Part shown: positions 35,521 to 45,300 of the stretch, in pieces | Layout of the letters: each line of letters begins with the position of its first letter | Numbering within the stretch: the stretch's first letter is position 1 | Assembly: GCF_016093275.1 (NCBI RefSeq) | Contig: NZ_JAEDAK010000005.1 | Location: forward strand, 126,001-190,000 | Direction: 5' to 3' | Length of the DNA: 64,000 nucleotides | From: Inhella proteolytica | GTDB lineage: Bacteria; Pseudomonadota; Gammaproteobacteria; Burkholderiales; Burkholderiaceae_C | Made by a program: the position numbers and the translations under genes | Notes under the pieces: generated by a model | What the model saw: only the letters and a program-made list of their open reading frames with translations | Told to the model about the DNA's origin: nothing | The model's database searches: none

Positions 35521-36819
35521 TCAGTGCAGCGCGGCGCGCAGCTCCAGCACCAGGCAGGCGCCGCCCAGCGCACTGGCCTCGGCCCAGGCGCGCCCCTGCA
35601 GTCGCCGGGCCAGCCGGGCCACCAGGGCCAGGCCCATGCCGGTGCCGCCGGTCTCGCGTCCGCGGCTGTCGTCCAGCCGCGCCAGGGGCTCGAACACGCG
35701 CTCGCGCTCGGCCGCGGGGATGCCGGGGCCGTCGTCCTCCACGCGCAGCTGCACGGTGCCCTGGGCGCCCGGTGCGGCCTGGATGCGCACCTGGCTGCGG
35801 GCGTGGCGATCGGCGTTGGAGAGCAGGTTCAGCAGCGCATGGCGCAGCAGGGGCTCCTGGCCCAGCACCTGCAGCGCGGGTGGCAGCTCCAGCTGCGGCA
35901 CGAAGCGACGCGGGTGTGCCGCCACCACGGCCTGCAGCAGCGGCGCCAGCGCCAAGGGCTGCAGGGCTTGGCTGGCATCGGCCAGGTCCAGGCGGCTGTA
36001 GCTCAGCAGCTCGTCCAGCAGGCGGCCCATCTCGTCCAGGTCCTGCCCCAGCTCCTGCTGCAGCGCCGCGGCCTTGGCTGGGGCGGCGCTGGGCTGCAAG
36101 GCCAGCGCAAAGCTGGCGCGCGCCAGCGGGGTGCGCAGTTCGTGGGCCACGGCGTGCAGCAGCTCGCGCTGCGCGCCCAGCAGCTGCTCGATGCGCGAGG
36201 CCTGCACTTCCAGGCACTGCGCCACCGGTTGCAAGCCGGGGTGGTGCAGCCGGCCCACGCGGGTACCCAGCGCGCCTTGGCCCAGGGCCTCGGCGGCCTG
36301 GCGCAGGCGGCGTGCGTCGCGCAGCAGCGGGCGCAGCTGCAGCAGGCCTACGCCCAGCAGCACCAGCAGGGCCAGGGCGCCGAACACCAGCAGATGGATG
36401 TCGGCCATCGAGGGCAGGGGCGGCAGGCGCAGGCACAGGGCTTGTTCGGTGTGCGGCAGGGCGTGCAGCACCTCGTCCGCGAAGGCGCGATACACCACCT
36501 CGCCGCGCGCCAGCACGGCGCGCTCCTCGGCCGTCAGGCTGGCCAGCGGCCGCAGCTCCAGCGGCAGGCCTTGCAGGCGCTGCTGCAGGGCGGTCACGCG
36601 GGTGCGCAGTTCGGCCTCGGGCAGGCCGGGGCGCAGCGCCAGCTGGTCGGCGAACAAACGCATCGCACCCTGGTAGCTGGCCTGGCCGTAGGCGTGTACG
36701 CGCTGCGGCGCCAGGTTGACGGTCAGCCAGTCGATGGCCAGCCATCCCAGCGGCAGGGCCAGCAGCAGGGGCAGACCCAGGCGCAGCAGCTGCGGTAGCC
36801 AGCGGAAGGATGCCCTCAT
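35521..36819 (-). CDS. Sensor histidine kinase
   Basis: 432 residues from the ATG at 36819, overlapping the response regulator stop by 4 bp. Two transmembrane helices (about residues 10-32 and 141-162) enclose a 105-residue periplasmic sensor. HAMP-like and dimerisation regions follow, with the phosphorylated His226 (LLHAVAHELRTPLARASFAL). The ATPase domain has NLLSNADRHA (N-box), VEDDGPGIP (G1) and GTGMGLALV (G2). It is an OmpR-partner-type kinase, somewhat like RstB. The signal is unknown. It is the second gene of the pair starting at 37502. Confidence 0.92.
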   Translation of the reverse strand: MRASFRWLPQLLRLGLPLLLALPLGWLAIDWLTVNLAPQRVHAYGQASYQGAMRLFADQLALRPGLPEAELRTRVTALQQRLQGLPLELRPLASLTAEERAVLARGEVVYRAFADEVLHALPHTEQALCLRLPPLPSMADIHLLVFGALALLVLLGVGLLQLRPLLRDARRLRQAAEALGQGALGTRVGRLHHPGLQPVAQCLEVQASRIEQLLGAQRELLHAVAHELRTPLARASFALALQPSAAPAKAAALQQELGQDLDEMGRLLDELLSYSRLDLADASQALQPLALAPLLQAVVAAHPRRFVPQLELPPALQVLGQEPLLRHALLNLLSNADRHARSQVRIQAAPGAQGTVQLRVEDDGPGIPAAERERVFEPLARLDDSRGRETGGTGMGLALVARLARRLQGRAWAEASALGGACLVLELRAALH

Positions 36820-37502
36820 GGGCTGGCCGGCTGCAGGCGGTAGCCGCGCCCCCATACGGTCTGGATGGCGTGGGCGCCCCAGGCCCCGAGCTTGCGGCGC
36901 AGGCGCGAGACCAGCACATCGGCGGAGCGGTCAAAGCCGTCGAACTCGAAGCCGCGCAGGGCCAGCAGGATGTCGTCGCGGCTCAGGGTCTCGCCGCCGC
37001 GGCGGCTCAGCAGATCGAGCAGCTCGTACTCGCTGCCGGTCAGCTCCAGCTCGCGGCCCTCCAGGCTGACGCGGCGGGCCATGCGGTCCAGGCGCAGCGG
37101 GCCGTGCGTCCACACCAGGCCCTCCCGAGGCTGCGGGCGGCGCAGCAGGGCGCGGATGCGCGCCAGCAGCAGGCGCGGCTGAACGGGCTTGATGACGTAG
37201 TCGTCGGCGCCCAGCTCCAGGCTCAGCACCTGGTCCAGCTCGTCACCGCGGGCGGTCAGCATCAGCACCGGCATGCGGTGCTGGGGGCGCAGCTGGCGGC
37301 ACAGGGTCTGGCCGTCCACGCCGGGCAGCATGAGGTCCAGCACGATCAGGTCCACCGTCTGCCGGGCCAGGAAGGGCAGCACGGCGTCACCGCGGTGCAG
37401 CTGCTGCACCTGCAGGCCCTGTTCGCCCAGGTAGTCGGCGATCAGCGCGGCCAGGCGCAGGTCGTCCTCGACCAGCAGGATGCGGGGGGGCTTCGGCTCC
37501 AT
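36816..37502 (-). CDS. OmpR-family response regulator
   Basis: 228 residues. The receiver domain has the acidic pocket VEDD (residues 11-14), the phosphorylated Asp56 (LIVLDLMLPGVDG) and Lys105 (DDYVIKPVQPRLLLARIRALLRR). The C-terminal winged helix contains ELTGSEYELLDLLSRRGGETLSRDDILLALRG and RSADVLVSRLRRKLGAWGAHAIQTVWGRGYRL. The KPVQPRxLLARIRALLRR segment resembles RstA-type regulators. It is transcribed with the downstream kinase and divergent from the S41 protease gene, whose lipoprotein product could be a target (inference). Confidence 0.93.
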   Translation of the reverse strand: MEPKPPRILLVEDDLRLAALIADYLGEQGLQVQQLHRGDAVLPFLARQTVDLIVLDLMLPGVDGQTLCRQLRPQHRMPVLMLTARGDELDQVLSLELGADDYVIKPVQPRLLLARIRALLRRPQPREGLVWTHGPLRLDRMARRVSLEGRELELTGSEYELLDLLSRRGGETLSRDDILLALRGFEFDGFDRSADVLVSRLRRKLGAWGAHAIQTVWGRGYRLQPASP

Positions 37503-37628
37503 GGGCGCGATGCTAGGGGCGCGTGGCGACACGGGTATTGCAGGGCTTTCACAAACTGGGCCCCGCGTGCCATAGCGGGGCGGGCGGTGGCGGCCAGCAT
37601 GGCCATCCCTTTGCTTGTCTTGCCTGCC

Positions 37629-39113
37629 ATGTTGTTGCGAACCCTCCCCCGTGCCTGCGCTCCGCTGCTGGCGGCCTTCAGCCTGTGCGTGCTGAGCGCC
37701 TGCGGCTCCGGTGACGCCCCCGCTCCCCCGCCACCCCCGCCCACGCTGGAAGGCGTGTGGGAGTTCCCTGGTTACGGCAGCCTGCTGCAGGTGGCGCGCG
37801 AGGCAGGTGGCTGGCGCCTTACGCATTACGAAACCACACGCGCCGCCTGCCGCCTCGGCTTCGAGCCACAGCCAATGGGCAGCGCCGAGGCCGCCCAGCG
37901 CCTGCGCCTGAGCGCCGACGGCCAAGCCGTGGAATGGCTGGAGCCCGGCCAGACCCTGACCCCCGGCCGCCCGGGGCGCCGCATGGCCGCGCTGCCGGCC
38001 GCCTGCCAGGGCAGCCGCTGGCTGCGTGCCGGCGAACCCGGCTACCAAGCCGACGCGTTGCGCGAATTCGATTGGGTCTGGTCCAGCTTCGACGAGCTGT
38101 ACCACGACTTCCGCCTCAGCGGCACCGATTGGGCCGCGCAGCGCCAGGCCCTGCGGGGCCGGCTGAACGCGCAGTCCAGCGAGGCGCAACTGTTCGAGGT
38201 GCTGGCCGAGCTGGTGGCGCCGCTGGGTGATGGGCATTCCGCGCTGTTCCTGGGCGAACAGGTGTTTGCCAAGACCCGCAAGCCCATGCTGCCCGAACGA
38301 CTGGCCGCGCTGTTCCTGGAGAAAGAGGGCTTGAGCGAACCCTTGAGCCCGCCGCAGCAGGAGGCCCAGGCCACCTTCGTGGGCGAGGCGCAGCAGGCAC
38401 TCATCGACCTGCCTTTTGCCGCTGCGCCGGGCGCGCCCCTCCAAAGCCGAGCCAACAGCCTGCTGCGCTGGCAGCGCCGCGCCGACGGCCTGGTGCTCGT
38501 GCAGTTGCTCGGGCTCTCCGGCCTGGCGGGTGACGCAGATGACCTGGCGCGCGAGACGCCGGTACTGCAGGCCTCGCTGGATGAACTGATGCGCGATGCC
38601 CAGGGCGCGCGCGGCATGATCCTGGACCTGCGCTTCAACGTGGGTGGCTACGACGAGCATGCCGTGCGCCTGGCCTCGCGCTTCAGCGCCGCCCCGCGCC
38701 ATCTGGCCTACAGCAAGCAGGCGCGCTCGGGCGAGCAGCGCACCCCGTTGCACCCGGTCTATCTGGAGCCACAGGGCGCCCTGCGTTTCGACGGCCCGGT
38801 GGCGGTGCTGACCAGTAGCACCACCTTCAGCGCCGCCGAGGTGCTGGCCCTGGCCCTGCGCAGCCTGCCGCAGGTGCGCCTGATCGGCGAGCGCAGCGGC
38901 GGTGCGCTCTCCGACGTGCTGCCTCGCCACACCGGCGGCCAGCTGCTGTTCGGCCTCTCGAACGAGATCTACCTGAGCCCGCAGGGCGAATGGTTCGAGG
39001 CCCAGGGCGTGCCGGTGCACATCGACGTGCCGCTGCTGAGCCCCGCCGCGCTCGAAGCGCAGCGCGACGCCGGCCTGGAGCGCGCCGTGCAGTGGCTGCT
39101 GACGGGGCGCTGA
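37629..39113 (+). CDS. S41-family serine protease lipoprotein
   Basis: 494 residues from the ATG at 37629; an alternative ATG is at 37599. The signal MLLRTLPRACAPLLAAFSLCVLSACGSG has lipobox LSAC. After a linker of prolines and a beta-rich N-terminal domain, a tail-specific-protease-type region is visible: DELYHDFRLSGTDWAAQRQALRGRLN, LVAPLGDGHSALF, GMILDLRFNVGGYDEHAVRLASRF and VLTSSTTFSAAEVLALALRSLPQVRLIGERSGGALS. The catalytic serine is Ser401. No PDZ domain is obvious between the helical and catalytic parts. It probably cleaves periplasmic substrates. Its stop lies just before the ubiV promoter. Confidence 0.85.
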   Translation: MLLRTLPRACAPLLAAFSLCVLSACGSGDAPAPPPPPPTLEGVWEFPGYGSLLQVAREAGGWRLTHYETTRAACRLGFEPQPMGSAEAAQRLRLSADGQAVEWLEPGQTLTPGRPGRRMAALPAACQGSRWLRAGEPGYQADALREFDWVWSSFDELYHDFRLSGTDWAAQRQALRGRLNAQSSEAQLFEVLAELVAPLGDGHSALFLGEQVFAKTRKPMLPERLAALFLEKEGLSEPLSPPQQEAQATFVGEAQQALIDLPFAAAPGAPLQSRANSLLRWQRRADGLVLVQLLGLSGLAGDADDLARETPVLQASLDELMRDAQGARGMILDLRFNVGGYDEHAVRLASRFSAAPRHLAYSKQARSGEQRTPLHPVYLEPQGALRFDGPVAVLTSSTTFSAAEVLALALRSLPQVRLIGERSGGALSDVLPRHTGGQLLFGLSNEIYLSPQGEWFEAQGVPVHIDVPLLSPAALEAQRDAGLERAVQWLLTGR

Positions 39114-39117
39114 AAAG

Positions 39118-39159
39118 CTGGCCTGCATCAAGGCCGGCGCGGGGTGGGCTGCCTAAGCT
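39118..39159 (+). promoter_or_regulatory. CRP/FNR-family class II promoter of ubiV-ubiT
   Basis: CTGGCCTGCATCAA (39118-39131) has one consensus half-site (ATCAA) and one weak one. It is followed by exactly 22 bp and TAAGCT (39154-39159). The predicted start is near 39166, 29 nt before ubiV. The conserved spacing supports it despite the weak half. Confidence 0.6.
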
Positions 39160-39194
39160 GACGCGTCCTCGGCTGGTCGCCCGCCCTCCCTGTC

Positions 39195-40166
39195 ATGAGC
39201 CCTGCTACCCCGTTCAAACTCACCATCGGCCCCCTGCTGTACTGGTGGCCCCGCGCCACCCTGATGGACTTCTACGCCCAGATGGCCGATGGTCCGGCGC
39301 AGACCGTGGTGCTGGGTGAGCTGGTCTGCTCGCGGCGCAATGAATTCAAGCTGGACGACTGGCTGGACCTGGGGCGTGACCTGCGCCAAGCGGGCAAGGA
39401 GGTGGTGATCGCCACCCAGGCCCTGGTGATGAGCGAGGCCGAGCTGCGCACGCTGCGCCGCACCTGCGAGCAGGAGGAATTCGCCGTCGAGGCCGGTGAC
39501 GCCGCCGCGCTGCGCGTGCTGGCGCGTGCCGCCGCGCAGGACCCCGGTCGCCCGGCCTTCTGGCTCGGCCCTCACCTGAACATCTACAGCCGCGCCGCGC
39601 TGGAAGAGCATGCGGCCCTGGGCGCCACGCAATGGGTGGCGCCGGTGGAGCTGGCGCTGGACGCGCTGGCCCTGATCAACCCGCCGCCCGAGCCGGTGCT
39701 GGGCATCGACGGCCCGATCCGCACCGAGGTGTTCGCCTTCGGCCGTTTGCCGCTGGCCTTCTCGGCGCGCTGCTTCACCGCCCGCCACCACCGCCTGCGC
39801 AAGGATGACTGCGAGTTCCGCTGCCGCGACGACGCCGATGGCCTGCTGCTCAAGACCACCGAGGGCCAGCCCTTCCTGGCGTTGAACGGCATCCAGACCC
39901 AGAGTGCGGCGCTGCAATGCCTGATTGGGCATGGCCCGCTTTGCGCCAAGGCGGGGGTGGGCTCGCTGCGCCTGTCGCCCTGCGGCCAGGGCTTCGCCCG
40001 CGTGGTGGAGCTGTTCGACGCCGTCTTCCACCAGGGCCTGGCGCCCGCCGCCGCCCTGGCCGAACTGCGTGAGCTGCCGCTGCCGGGCGGGCTGGTGGAC
40101 GGCTTTGCGCGCCGCCAGCCGGGCCTGGAGCCGGTGCCGTTCCTGAACCGCGAGGCCCTGGTATGA
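39195..40166 (+). CDS. ubiV: Oxygen-independent ubiquinone hydroxylation protein UbiV
   Basis: 323 residues, U32-like fold. It opens with FKLTIGPLLYWWPRATLMDFYAQMADGPAQTVVLGELVCSRRNE. The cluster cysteines Cys45, Cys193, Cys206 and Cys210 (ELVCSRR and ARCFTARHHRLRKDDCEFRC) keep the 13- and 4-residue spacing of E. coli UbiV. UbiV partners UbiU in O2-independent hydroxylation of ubiquinone precursors, so ubiquinone can be made anaerobically. It overlaps ubiT by 4 bp (ATGA) and is preceded by an FNR-type promoter. ubiU lies about 6 kb upstream on the same strand, separated by four unrelated genes on both strands. Confidence 0.95.
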   Translation: MSPATPFKLTIGPLLYWWPRATLMDFYAQMADGPAQTVVLGELVCSRRNEFKLDDWLDLGRDLRQAGKEVVIATQALVMSEAELRTLRRTCEQEEFAVEAGDAAALRVLARAAAQDPGRPAFWLGPHLNIYSRAALEEHAALGATQWVAPVELALDALALINPPPEPVLGIDGPIRTEVFAFGRLPLAFSARCFTARHHRLRKDDCEFRCRDDADGLLLKTTEGQPFLALNGIQTQSAALQCLIGHGPLCAKAGVGSLRLSPCGQGFARVVELFDAVFHQGLAPAAALAELRELPLPGGLVDGFARRQPGLEPVPFLNREALV

Positions 40167-40591
40167 GCGCCCCGACCGCCCACTGGCAGCTGCCGCCCCT
40201 GCCCGAAGCCTGGCGCGCCCGGGTGCGCGCCCTGCCGCCGCAGCCGCCGTCCTGGCTGGCCGCGCTGGCCCTGCAACGCCTGCTGCTGCCGCGCCTGGAC
40301 GCCGAGCAGCGCCGCGCCCTGGGCGGCGCCGTGGTGGAGCTGGAGCTGCAGGAGCTGGGCCTGCGCGTGCGCCTGCGCCTGCAGGGCGAGCGCTTCGTGG
40401 CCGCCGGCGGTCAGGAACCCGCACGCCTGCGCCTGAGCGCGCGCACGGATGCGCTGTGGCGCCTGCTGCGCGGCCAGGACGACGCCGACCGCCTGTTCTT
40501 CGAGCGCGCGCTGCAGATGGAGGGCGACACCGAGTACGGCCTGGTGCTGAAGAACACCCTGGATGCGCTGGGGCCGCTGCTGCCGATGTAA
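40163..40591 (+). CDS. ubiT: Ubiquinone biosynthesis accessory factor UbiT (SCP2 domain)
   Basis: 142 residues, one SCP2/sterol-carrier-like domain: LEQ-type lipid-binding strands in ALGGAVVELELQELGLRVRLRLQGERFV, followed by RLRLSARTDALWRLLRGQDDADRLFFERALQMEGDTEYGLVLKNTLDALGP. The segment FFERALQMEGDTEYGLxLKNxLD is typical of UbiT. It is thought to bind the lipid intermediates for UbiU/UbiV in anaerobic ubiquinone synthesis, in the role UbiJ plays with oxygen. It is translationally coupled to ubiV. Confidence 0.93.
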   Translation: MSAPTAHWQLPPLPEAWRARVRALPPQPPSWLAALALQRLLLPRLDAEQRRALGGAVVELELQELGLRVRLRLQGERFVAAGGQEPARLRLSARTDALWRLLRGQDDADRLFFERALQMEGDTEYGLVLKNTLDALGPLLPM

Positions 40592-40597
40592 GCGCAT

Positions 40598-40639
40598 TTG
40601 ACAAAGAGCAAGGCGCGCGCGTCAGCGCGGCGTCAGACT
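40598..40639 (+). promoter_or_regulatory. CRP/FNR-family class II promoter of the second DUF2249 gene
   Basis: TTGACAAAGAGCAA (40598-40611) is followed after 22 bp by CAGACT (40634-40639). The predicted start is near 40646, 22 nt before the ATG at 40668, which has gggag upstream as ribosome binding site. Both box and -10 deviate slightly from the other copies. Confidence 0.55.
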
Positions 40640-40667
40640 GCCAGCCCCTGCCAGCGGGAGCTCCGCC

Positions 40668-40973
40668 ATGCCTGTCACCCTCCTCGATCTGCGCGAAGCG
40701 CCCCTGGCCGAGCGCCACCGTCCGGTCTTCAGCGCCTTTGACGGCCTGCGCGTGGGCGCCACGCTGGAGCTGCTGGACCGACGCGAGCTGGGCTCCTTGC
40801 AGGAGCTGATCGAGGCCACGCGCCCGAGCTGCTACCACTGGCAGGAGCGCCCGGCCGCCGCGGGCGAAAGCTGCGTGCGCATCACCAAGACCCCCATGCG
40901 CGGCGGCGGTGCCGGCTGCGCCGACTGCCCCTGCCAATGCGGCGGCGCGCTGCTGGACCGGGCGGCCTGCTGA
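40668..40973 (+). CDS. DUF2249 protein with Cys-rich tail
   Basis: 101 residues. The core LLDLREAPLAERHRPVFSAFDGLRVGATLELLDRRELGSLQELIEATRPSCYHWQERPAAAGESCVRITK belongs to DUF2249, paralogous to the protein at 31929. The tail GGGAGCADCPCQCGGALLDRAAC contains five cysteines, four of them in CADCPCQC, fit to bind zinc, copper or an iron-sulfur cluster. It is preceded by its own FNR-type promoter and follows ubiT. The convergent RND outer-membrane gene ends 30 bp later. Function is unknown; association with anaerobic metabolism is inferred. Confidence 0.85.
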   Translation: MPVTLLDLREAPLAERHRPVFSAFDGLRVGATLELLDRRELGSLQELIEATRPSCYHWQERPAAAGESCVRITKTPMRGGGAGCADCPCQCGGALLDRAAC

Positions 40974-41002
40974 CTGCCGCCCAGACCCTGGTCTGACGCC
41001 GC

Positions 41003-42370
41003 CTAGCCCCAGCTGCCTCCCAGCGCGCGCACCAGGCCCAGCGTGGCCTGGACCTGCGCGGCCTCGACCTGCAGCGCGGCGCGCCGCTGGCGCAGCGCGC
41101 TGCGCTGGGCATCCAGGCGCTCCAGCGGCGCCACGATGCCGCCGCGTTCGCGCGCCGCGCTCAAGGCCGCGGCCCGTTCGGCCGCGCTGACGGCTTCGGC
41201 CAGCGCCAGCTGCTGCTGGCGCAGCCCGCTCAAGGTGGCGAGCTGGTCTTCGACGTCCTTGAAGGCCACCAGCACGGCCTGGCGGTGGGTGGCCAGCGCG
41301 GCCTCGGCCTGGGCGCGCGCGCCGTCCACACCGGCCTGGCGGGCGCCGCCATCGAACAGCGGCAGCGCGAACAGGGCACCCAGGCTCCAGCTGCGTGCCG
41401 CGCCCTTGAGCAGATCGCTCAGATCGGCGGAGGCCAGGCCGCCCTGGGCCGTCAGCGCCAGCTGCGGGAGCCAGGCGCGCTGTGCCACGCCCAGCCGGGC
41501 CTGCGCGGCCAGCAGCTGGGTTTGCGCTGCGGCCACATCGGGCCGGCGCGCCAGCAGGGTGCTGGGCAGGCCGGGCGGAATGGCCGGCAGCTGCGCGACG
41601 GCCGCGCTGCCTTCCAGCTTCAGGCTGGAGGCCGGCTGGCCGCTCAGCAGCGCGAGCAGGTTCTCCAGCAGCGCACGGCGTTGCGCCAGCTGCGCCGCCT
41701 CGGCATCGGTGCCGGCGGCTTCGCTGCGCAGGCGCGCCAGTTCCAGCTCGGCCGCCTCGCCCGCCAGCACGCGGCGCTCGGTCAGGCGCAAGGCGTCGCG
41801 GTAGCTGGCCGCGGTGTCGCGCACCAGCTGGTGTTCGCGCTCGGTGGCGCGCAGCTGGAAGTAGGCCTGGGCGATGTCGGCCTGCAGCAGCAGGCGCGTC
41901 GATTGCAGCAGTTGCGCCTGCGCCAGGGCATCGAGCCGGGCGGCGTCCGCTGCGCCGCGCAGGCGGCCACTGAGGTCGATCTCGTAGCCGAGCTGGGCCC
42001 CCAGGGCAAAGCCGCTGGCCGCCTGGCCCGCCGTGCCGGCGCGCTGGGCCGCCGCGTTCAATCCCAGGCTGGGCAGCTGCGCGGCGCGGGCCGAACCCAG
42101 CAGCGCCTGGGCCTGCGCCAGCCGTGCGGCGGCCTGGGCCAGCGTGGGGCTCTGGGCCTCGGCCTGCTGGATCAGCGCGTCAAGCTGGGCGTCAGCAAAG
42201 ACCTGCCACCAGGCGCCGCGCGCCTGCGCGGCGGCAGCGGGGGCCGCGGTCGTCCAGCCCTCGGCCTTCCAGGCCGTCGGCGTCGCCACCGGGGTGTCGT
42301 TCAGGGGCGCGGTGCTGGCGCAGCCGGCCAGCACCAGGGCCGCCAGCAGGGCGGTCAATCTTGCGTTCAT
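41003..42370 (-). CDS. RND efflux outer-membrane lipoprotein (NodT/OprM type)
   Basis: 455 residues from the ATG at 42370. The signal ends in the lipobox VLAGC. The protein has the duplicated helical-hairpin organisation of the NodT family: WWQVFADAQLDALIQQAEAQSPTLAQAAARLAQAQALLGSARAAQLPSLGLNAA, GYEIDLSGRLRGAADAARLDALAQA, and LARRPDVAAAQTQLLAAQARLGVAQRAWLPQLALTAQGG. It forms the outer-membrane channel of the tripartite pump encoded just upstream (4 bp after the transporter stop), probably for drugs or organic compounds. Confidence 0.92.
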   Translation of the reverse strand: MNARLTALLAALVLAGCASTAPLNDTPVATPTAWKAEGWTTAAPAAAAQARGAWWQVFADAQLDALIQQAEAQSPTLAQAAARLAQAQALLGSARAAQLPSLGLNAAAQRAGTAGQAASGFALGAQLGYEIDLSGRLRGAADAARLDALAQAQLLQSTRLLLQADIAQAYFQLRATEREHQLVRDTAASYRDALRLTERRVLAGEAAELELARLRSEAAGTDAEAAQLAQRRALLENLLALLSGQPASSLKLEGSAAVAQLPAIPPGLPSTLLARRPDVAAAQTQLLAAQARLGVAQRAWLPQLALTAQGGLASADLSDLLKGAARSWSLGALFALPLFDGGARQAGVDGARAQAEAALATHRQAVLVAFKDVEDQLATLSGLRQQQLALAEAVSAAERAAALSAARERGGIVAPLERLDAQRSALRQRRAALQVEAAQVQATLGLVRALGGSWG

Positions 42371-42374
42371 CGCA

Positions 42375-45300
42375 TCACTCCTTGTCGGCCAGCGCGAGGG
42401 TCGGGACCGTGCCGGTGGCACCGGCGATCTGCCCGCCGTGGTGGCGCAGCGGCCGGTTGCCGGCCAGCTGGCGCAGCAGCACATAGAACACCGGGGTCAG
42501 GGCCAGGCCGAAGGCGGTCACGCCGATCATTCCGGCGAACACCGCCACGCCCATGGCACCGCGCATCTCGGCACCGGCGCCGGTGCTCAGCACCAGGGGC
42601 AGCACGCCCATGACGAAGGCGGCCGAGGTCATCAGGATCGGACGCAGGCGCAGCTTGCTGGCCTCGATGGCGGCCTGCAGCGGTGTGCGGCCCTGGAACT
42701 CCAGTTCGCGGGCGAACTCGACGATCAGGATCGCGTTCTTGGCCGAGAGCCCCACCAGCACGAACAGCCCGATCTGCGTGAAGACGTTGTTGTCGCCACC
42801 GCTGAGCCACACGCCCGTCATCGCGCTCAGCAGGCCCATGGGCACGATCAGCAAGATGGCGACCGGCAGCGTCAGGCTTTCGTACTGCGCGGCCAGCACC
42901 AGGAAGACCAGCAGGATGGCGAGCGGGAACACCCAGGCGGCGCTGTTGCCGGCCAGGATCTCCTGGTAGGTCAGCTCGGTCCACTCGAAGCCGATGCCGG
43001 GCGGCAGGGTCTCGGCGGCGATGCGCGTCACCGCGTCCTGGGCCTGGCCCGAGCTGAAGCCGGGCGCGGCGCCGCCATTGATGTCGGCACTCGGGAAGCC
43101 GTTGTAGCGCATCGCCCGCTCGGGCCCGAAGCTCGGCCTGACCTGCATCAGCGCGGCCAGCGGGATCATCTCGCCGGCCTGTGAGCGCACCTGCAGCTGG
43201 CCGATGTTCTCGGGCTTGGCACGGAACTCGGCATCCGCCTGCACGCGCACGCTGTAGGTGCGGCCGAAGCGGTTGAAGTCGTTCACGTACTGGCTGCCCA
43301 GGTAGATCTGCAGGGTGTCGAACACATCGGTCACCGGCACGCCGAGCTGGCGCGCCTTGACGCGATCGAGGTCGGCATACAGCTGCGGCACATTGACCTG
43401 GAAGCTGCTGAACAAGCCGCCGAGCTCGGGCGCGACCTGGGCCTTGGCCAGGAAGTCCTTGGTGGCCTTGTCCAGCGCGGCCGTGCCCAGGCCGGCCTTG
43501 TCCTCGATCTGCAGCTTGAAGCCGCCGGTGGTGCCCAGGCCCTGCACGGGCGGCGGCGGGAACATGGCGATGAAGGCATCGGGGATGGCGCCGAACTGCT
43601 GGTTCAGCGCACCCGCGACCGCAAAGCCGCTCTGCTGCTTGCCCTTGCGCTGCGCGAAGGGCTTGAGGCTGACGAAGACGATGCCGGAGTTGCTGCTGTT
43701 CGTGAAGCCGTTGATGGACAGACCCGGAAAGGCGATGGCGTTCTCGACATCGGGGTGTTTGAGCGCGATCTCGCCCATGCGGCGGATCACGTCCTCGGTG
43801 CGGTCCAGGGTGGCGCCATCGGGCAGCTGGGCGAAGCCGATCAGGTACTGCTTGTCCTGCATGGGCACGAAGCCGCCGGGCACGGCCTTGAACAGGCCCA
43901 GGGTCAGCAGCAGGCCCAGGCCATACAGCGCCAGCATCAGGCTCTTGCGGCCGATCATCTTGCCCACACCCTGGCCGTAGCCACGGCTGCCGCGCTCGAA
44001 CACGCGGTTGAAGAGCGCGAAGCCGCGGCCGAAGACCTTGTCCATGCCGCGGGTGAGCGCATCCTTCGGCGCGCCATGCGGCTTGAGCAGCAGGGCCGAG
44101 AGTGCCGGGCTGAGCGTCAGCGAATTGAGCGCCGAGATCACCGTGCTGATCGCGATGGTGAGCGCGAACTGCTTGTAGAACTGACCGGTCAGGCCGCTGA
44201 TGAAGGCCAGCGGCACGAACACGGCGATCAGCACCAGGGCGATGGCGATGATGGGGCCGCTGACCTCGCGCATCGCCTGGTAGGTGGCCTCGCGCGGCGT
44301 CAGCCCATTGGCGATGTTGCGCTCGACGTTCTCGACCACCACGATGGCGTCGTCGACCACGATGCCGATCGCCAGCACCAGGCCGAACAGGCTCAGCGCA
44401 TTGATGCTGAAGCCGAAACCCTGCATCACCGCGAAGGTGCCGACGATGGACACCGGCACGGCCAGCAGCGGAATGATGGACGCGCGCCAGGTCTGCAGGA
44501 ACACGATGACGACGATGACGACCAGCAGCACCGCTTCGAGCAGGGTCGTGACGACCGACTTGATCGAGGCGCGCACGAACTGCGTCGGGTCGTAGACGAT
44601 CTCGTAGGCCACGCCCTCGGGCATGGTCTTGGCGATCTCGGCCATGGTGGCGCGCACGCCGTCGCTGATGGCCAGCGCGTTGCCGCCCGGCGCCTGGAAG
44701 ATCGGCACCGCCACGGCGGGCTTGTTGTTCAGCAGCGAACGCAGCGCGTAGTCGGCCGCGCCCAGCTCCAGGCGGGCCACATCCTTCAGGCGCGTGACCT
44801 GGCCGTCGGCCCCGCTCTTGATGACGATGTCACCGAACTCTTCTTCCGTCTGCAGCCGGCCCTGGGCGTTGACGCTGAGCTGCAGATCCACGCCGGGCAG
44901 GCCGGGCGAGGCGCCGACCACACCGGCGGCGGCCTGCACGTTCTGCTCGCGCACGGCGCGCACCACATCCGAAGCGCTCAGGCCATGCTGGGCGACCTTC
45001 TGCGGGTCCAGCCAGACGCGCATCGAGTAGTCGCCCGAGCCGAACAGCTGCACCTGGCCGACGCCGGGAATGCGCGCCAGCCGGTCCTTGACCTGCAGCA
45101 CCGCGTAATTGCGCAGATAGGTCATGTCGTAGCGCTCGTTCGGCGAGGTCAGGTGCACGACCATGGTCAGGTCGGGGCTGGACTTCACCGTCGTCACGCC
45201 CAGGCGCCGCACCTCCTCGGGCAGGCGCGCCTCGGCTTGGGCCACGCGGTTCTGCACCAGCTGCTGCGCCTTGTCGGGGTCGGTGCCAAGCTTGAAGGTG

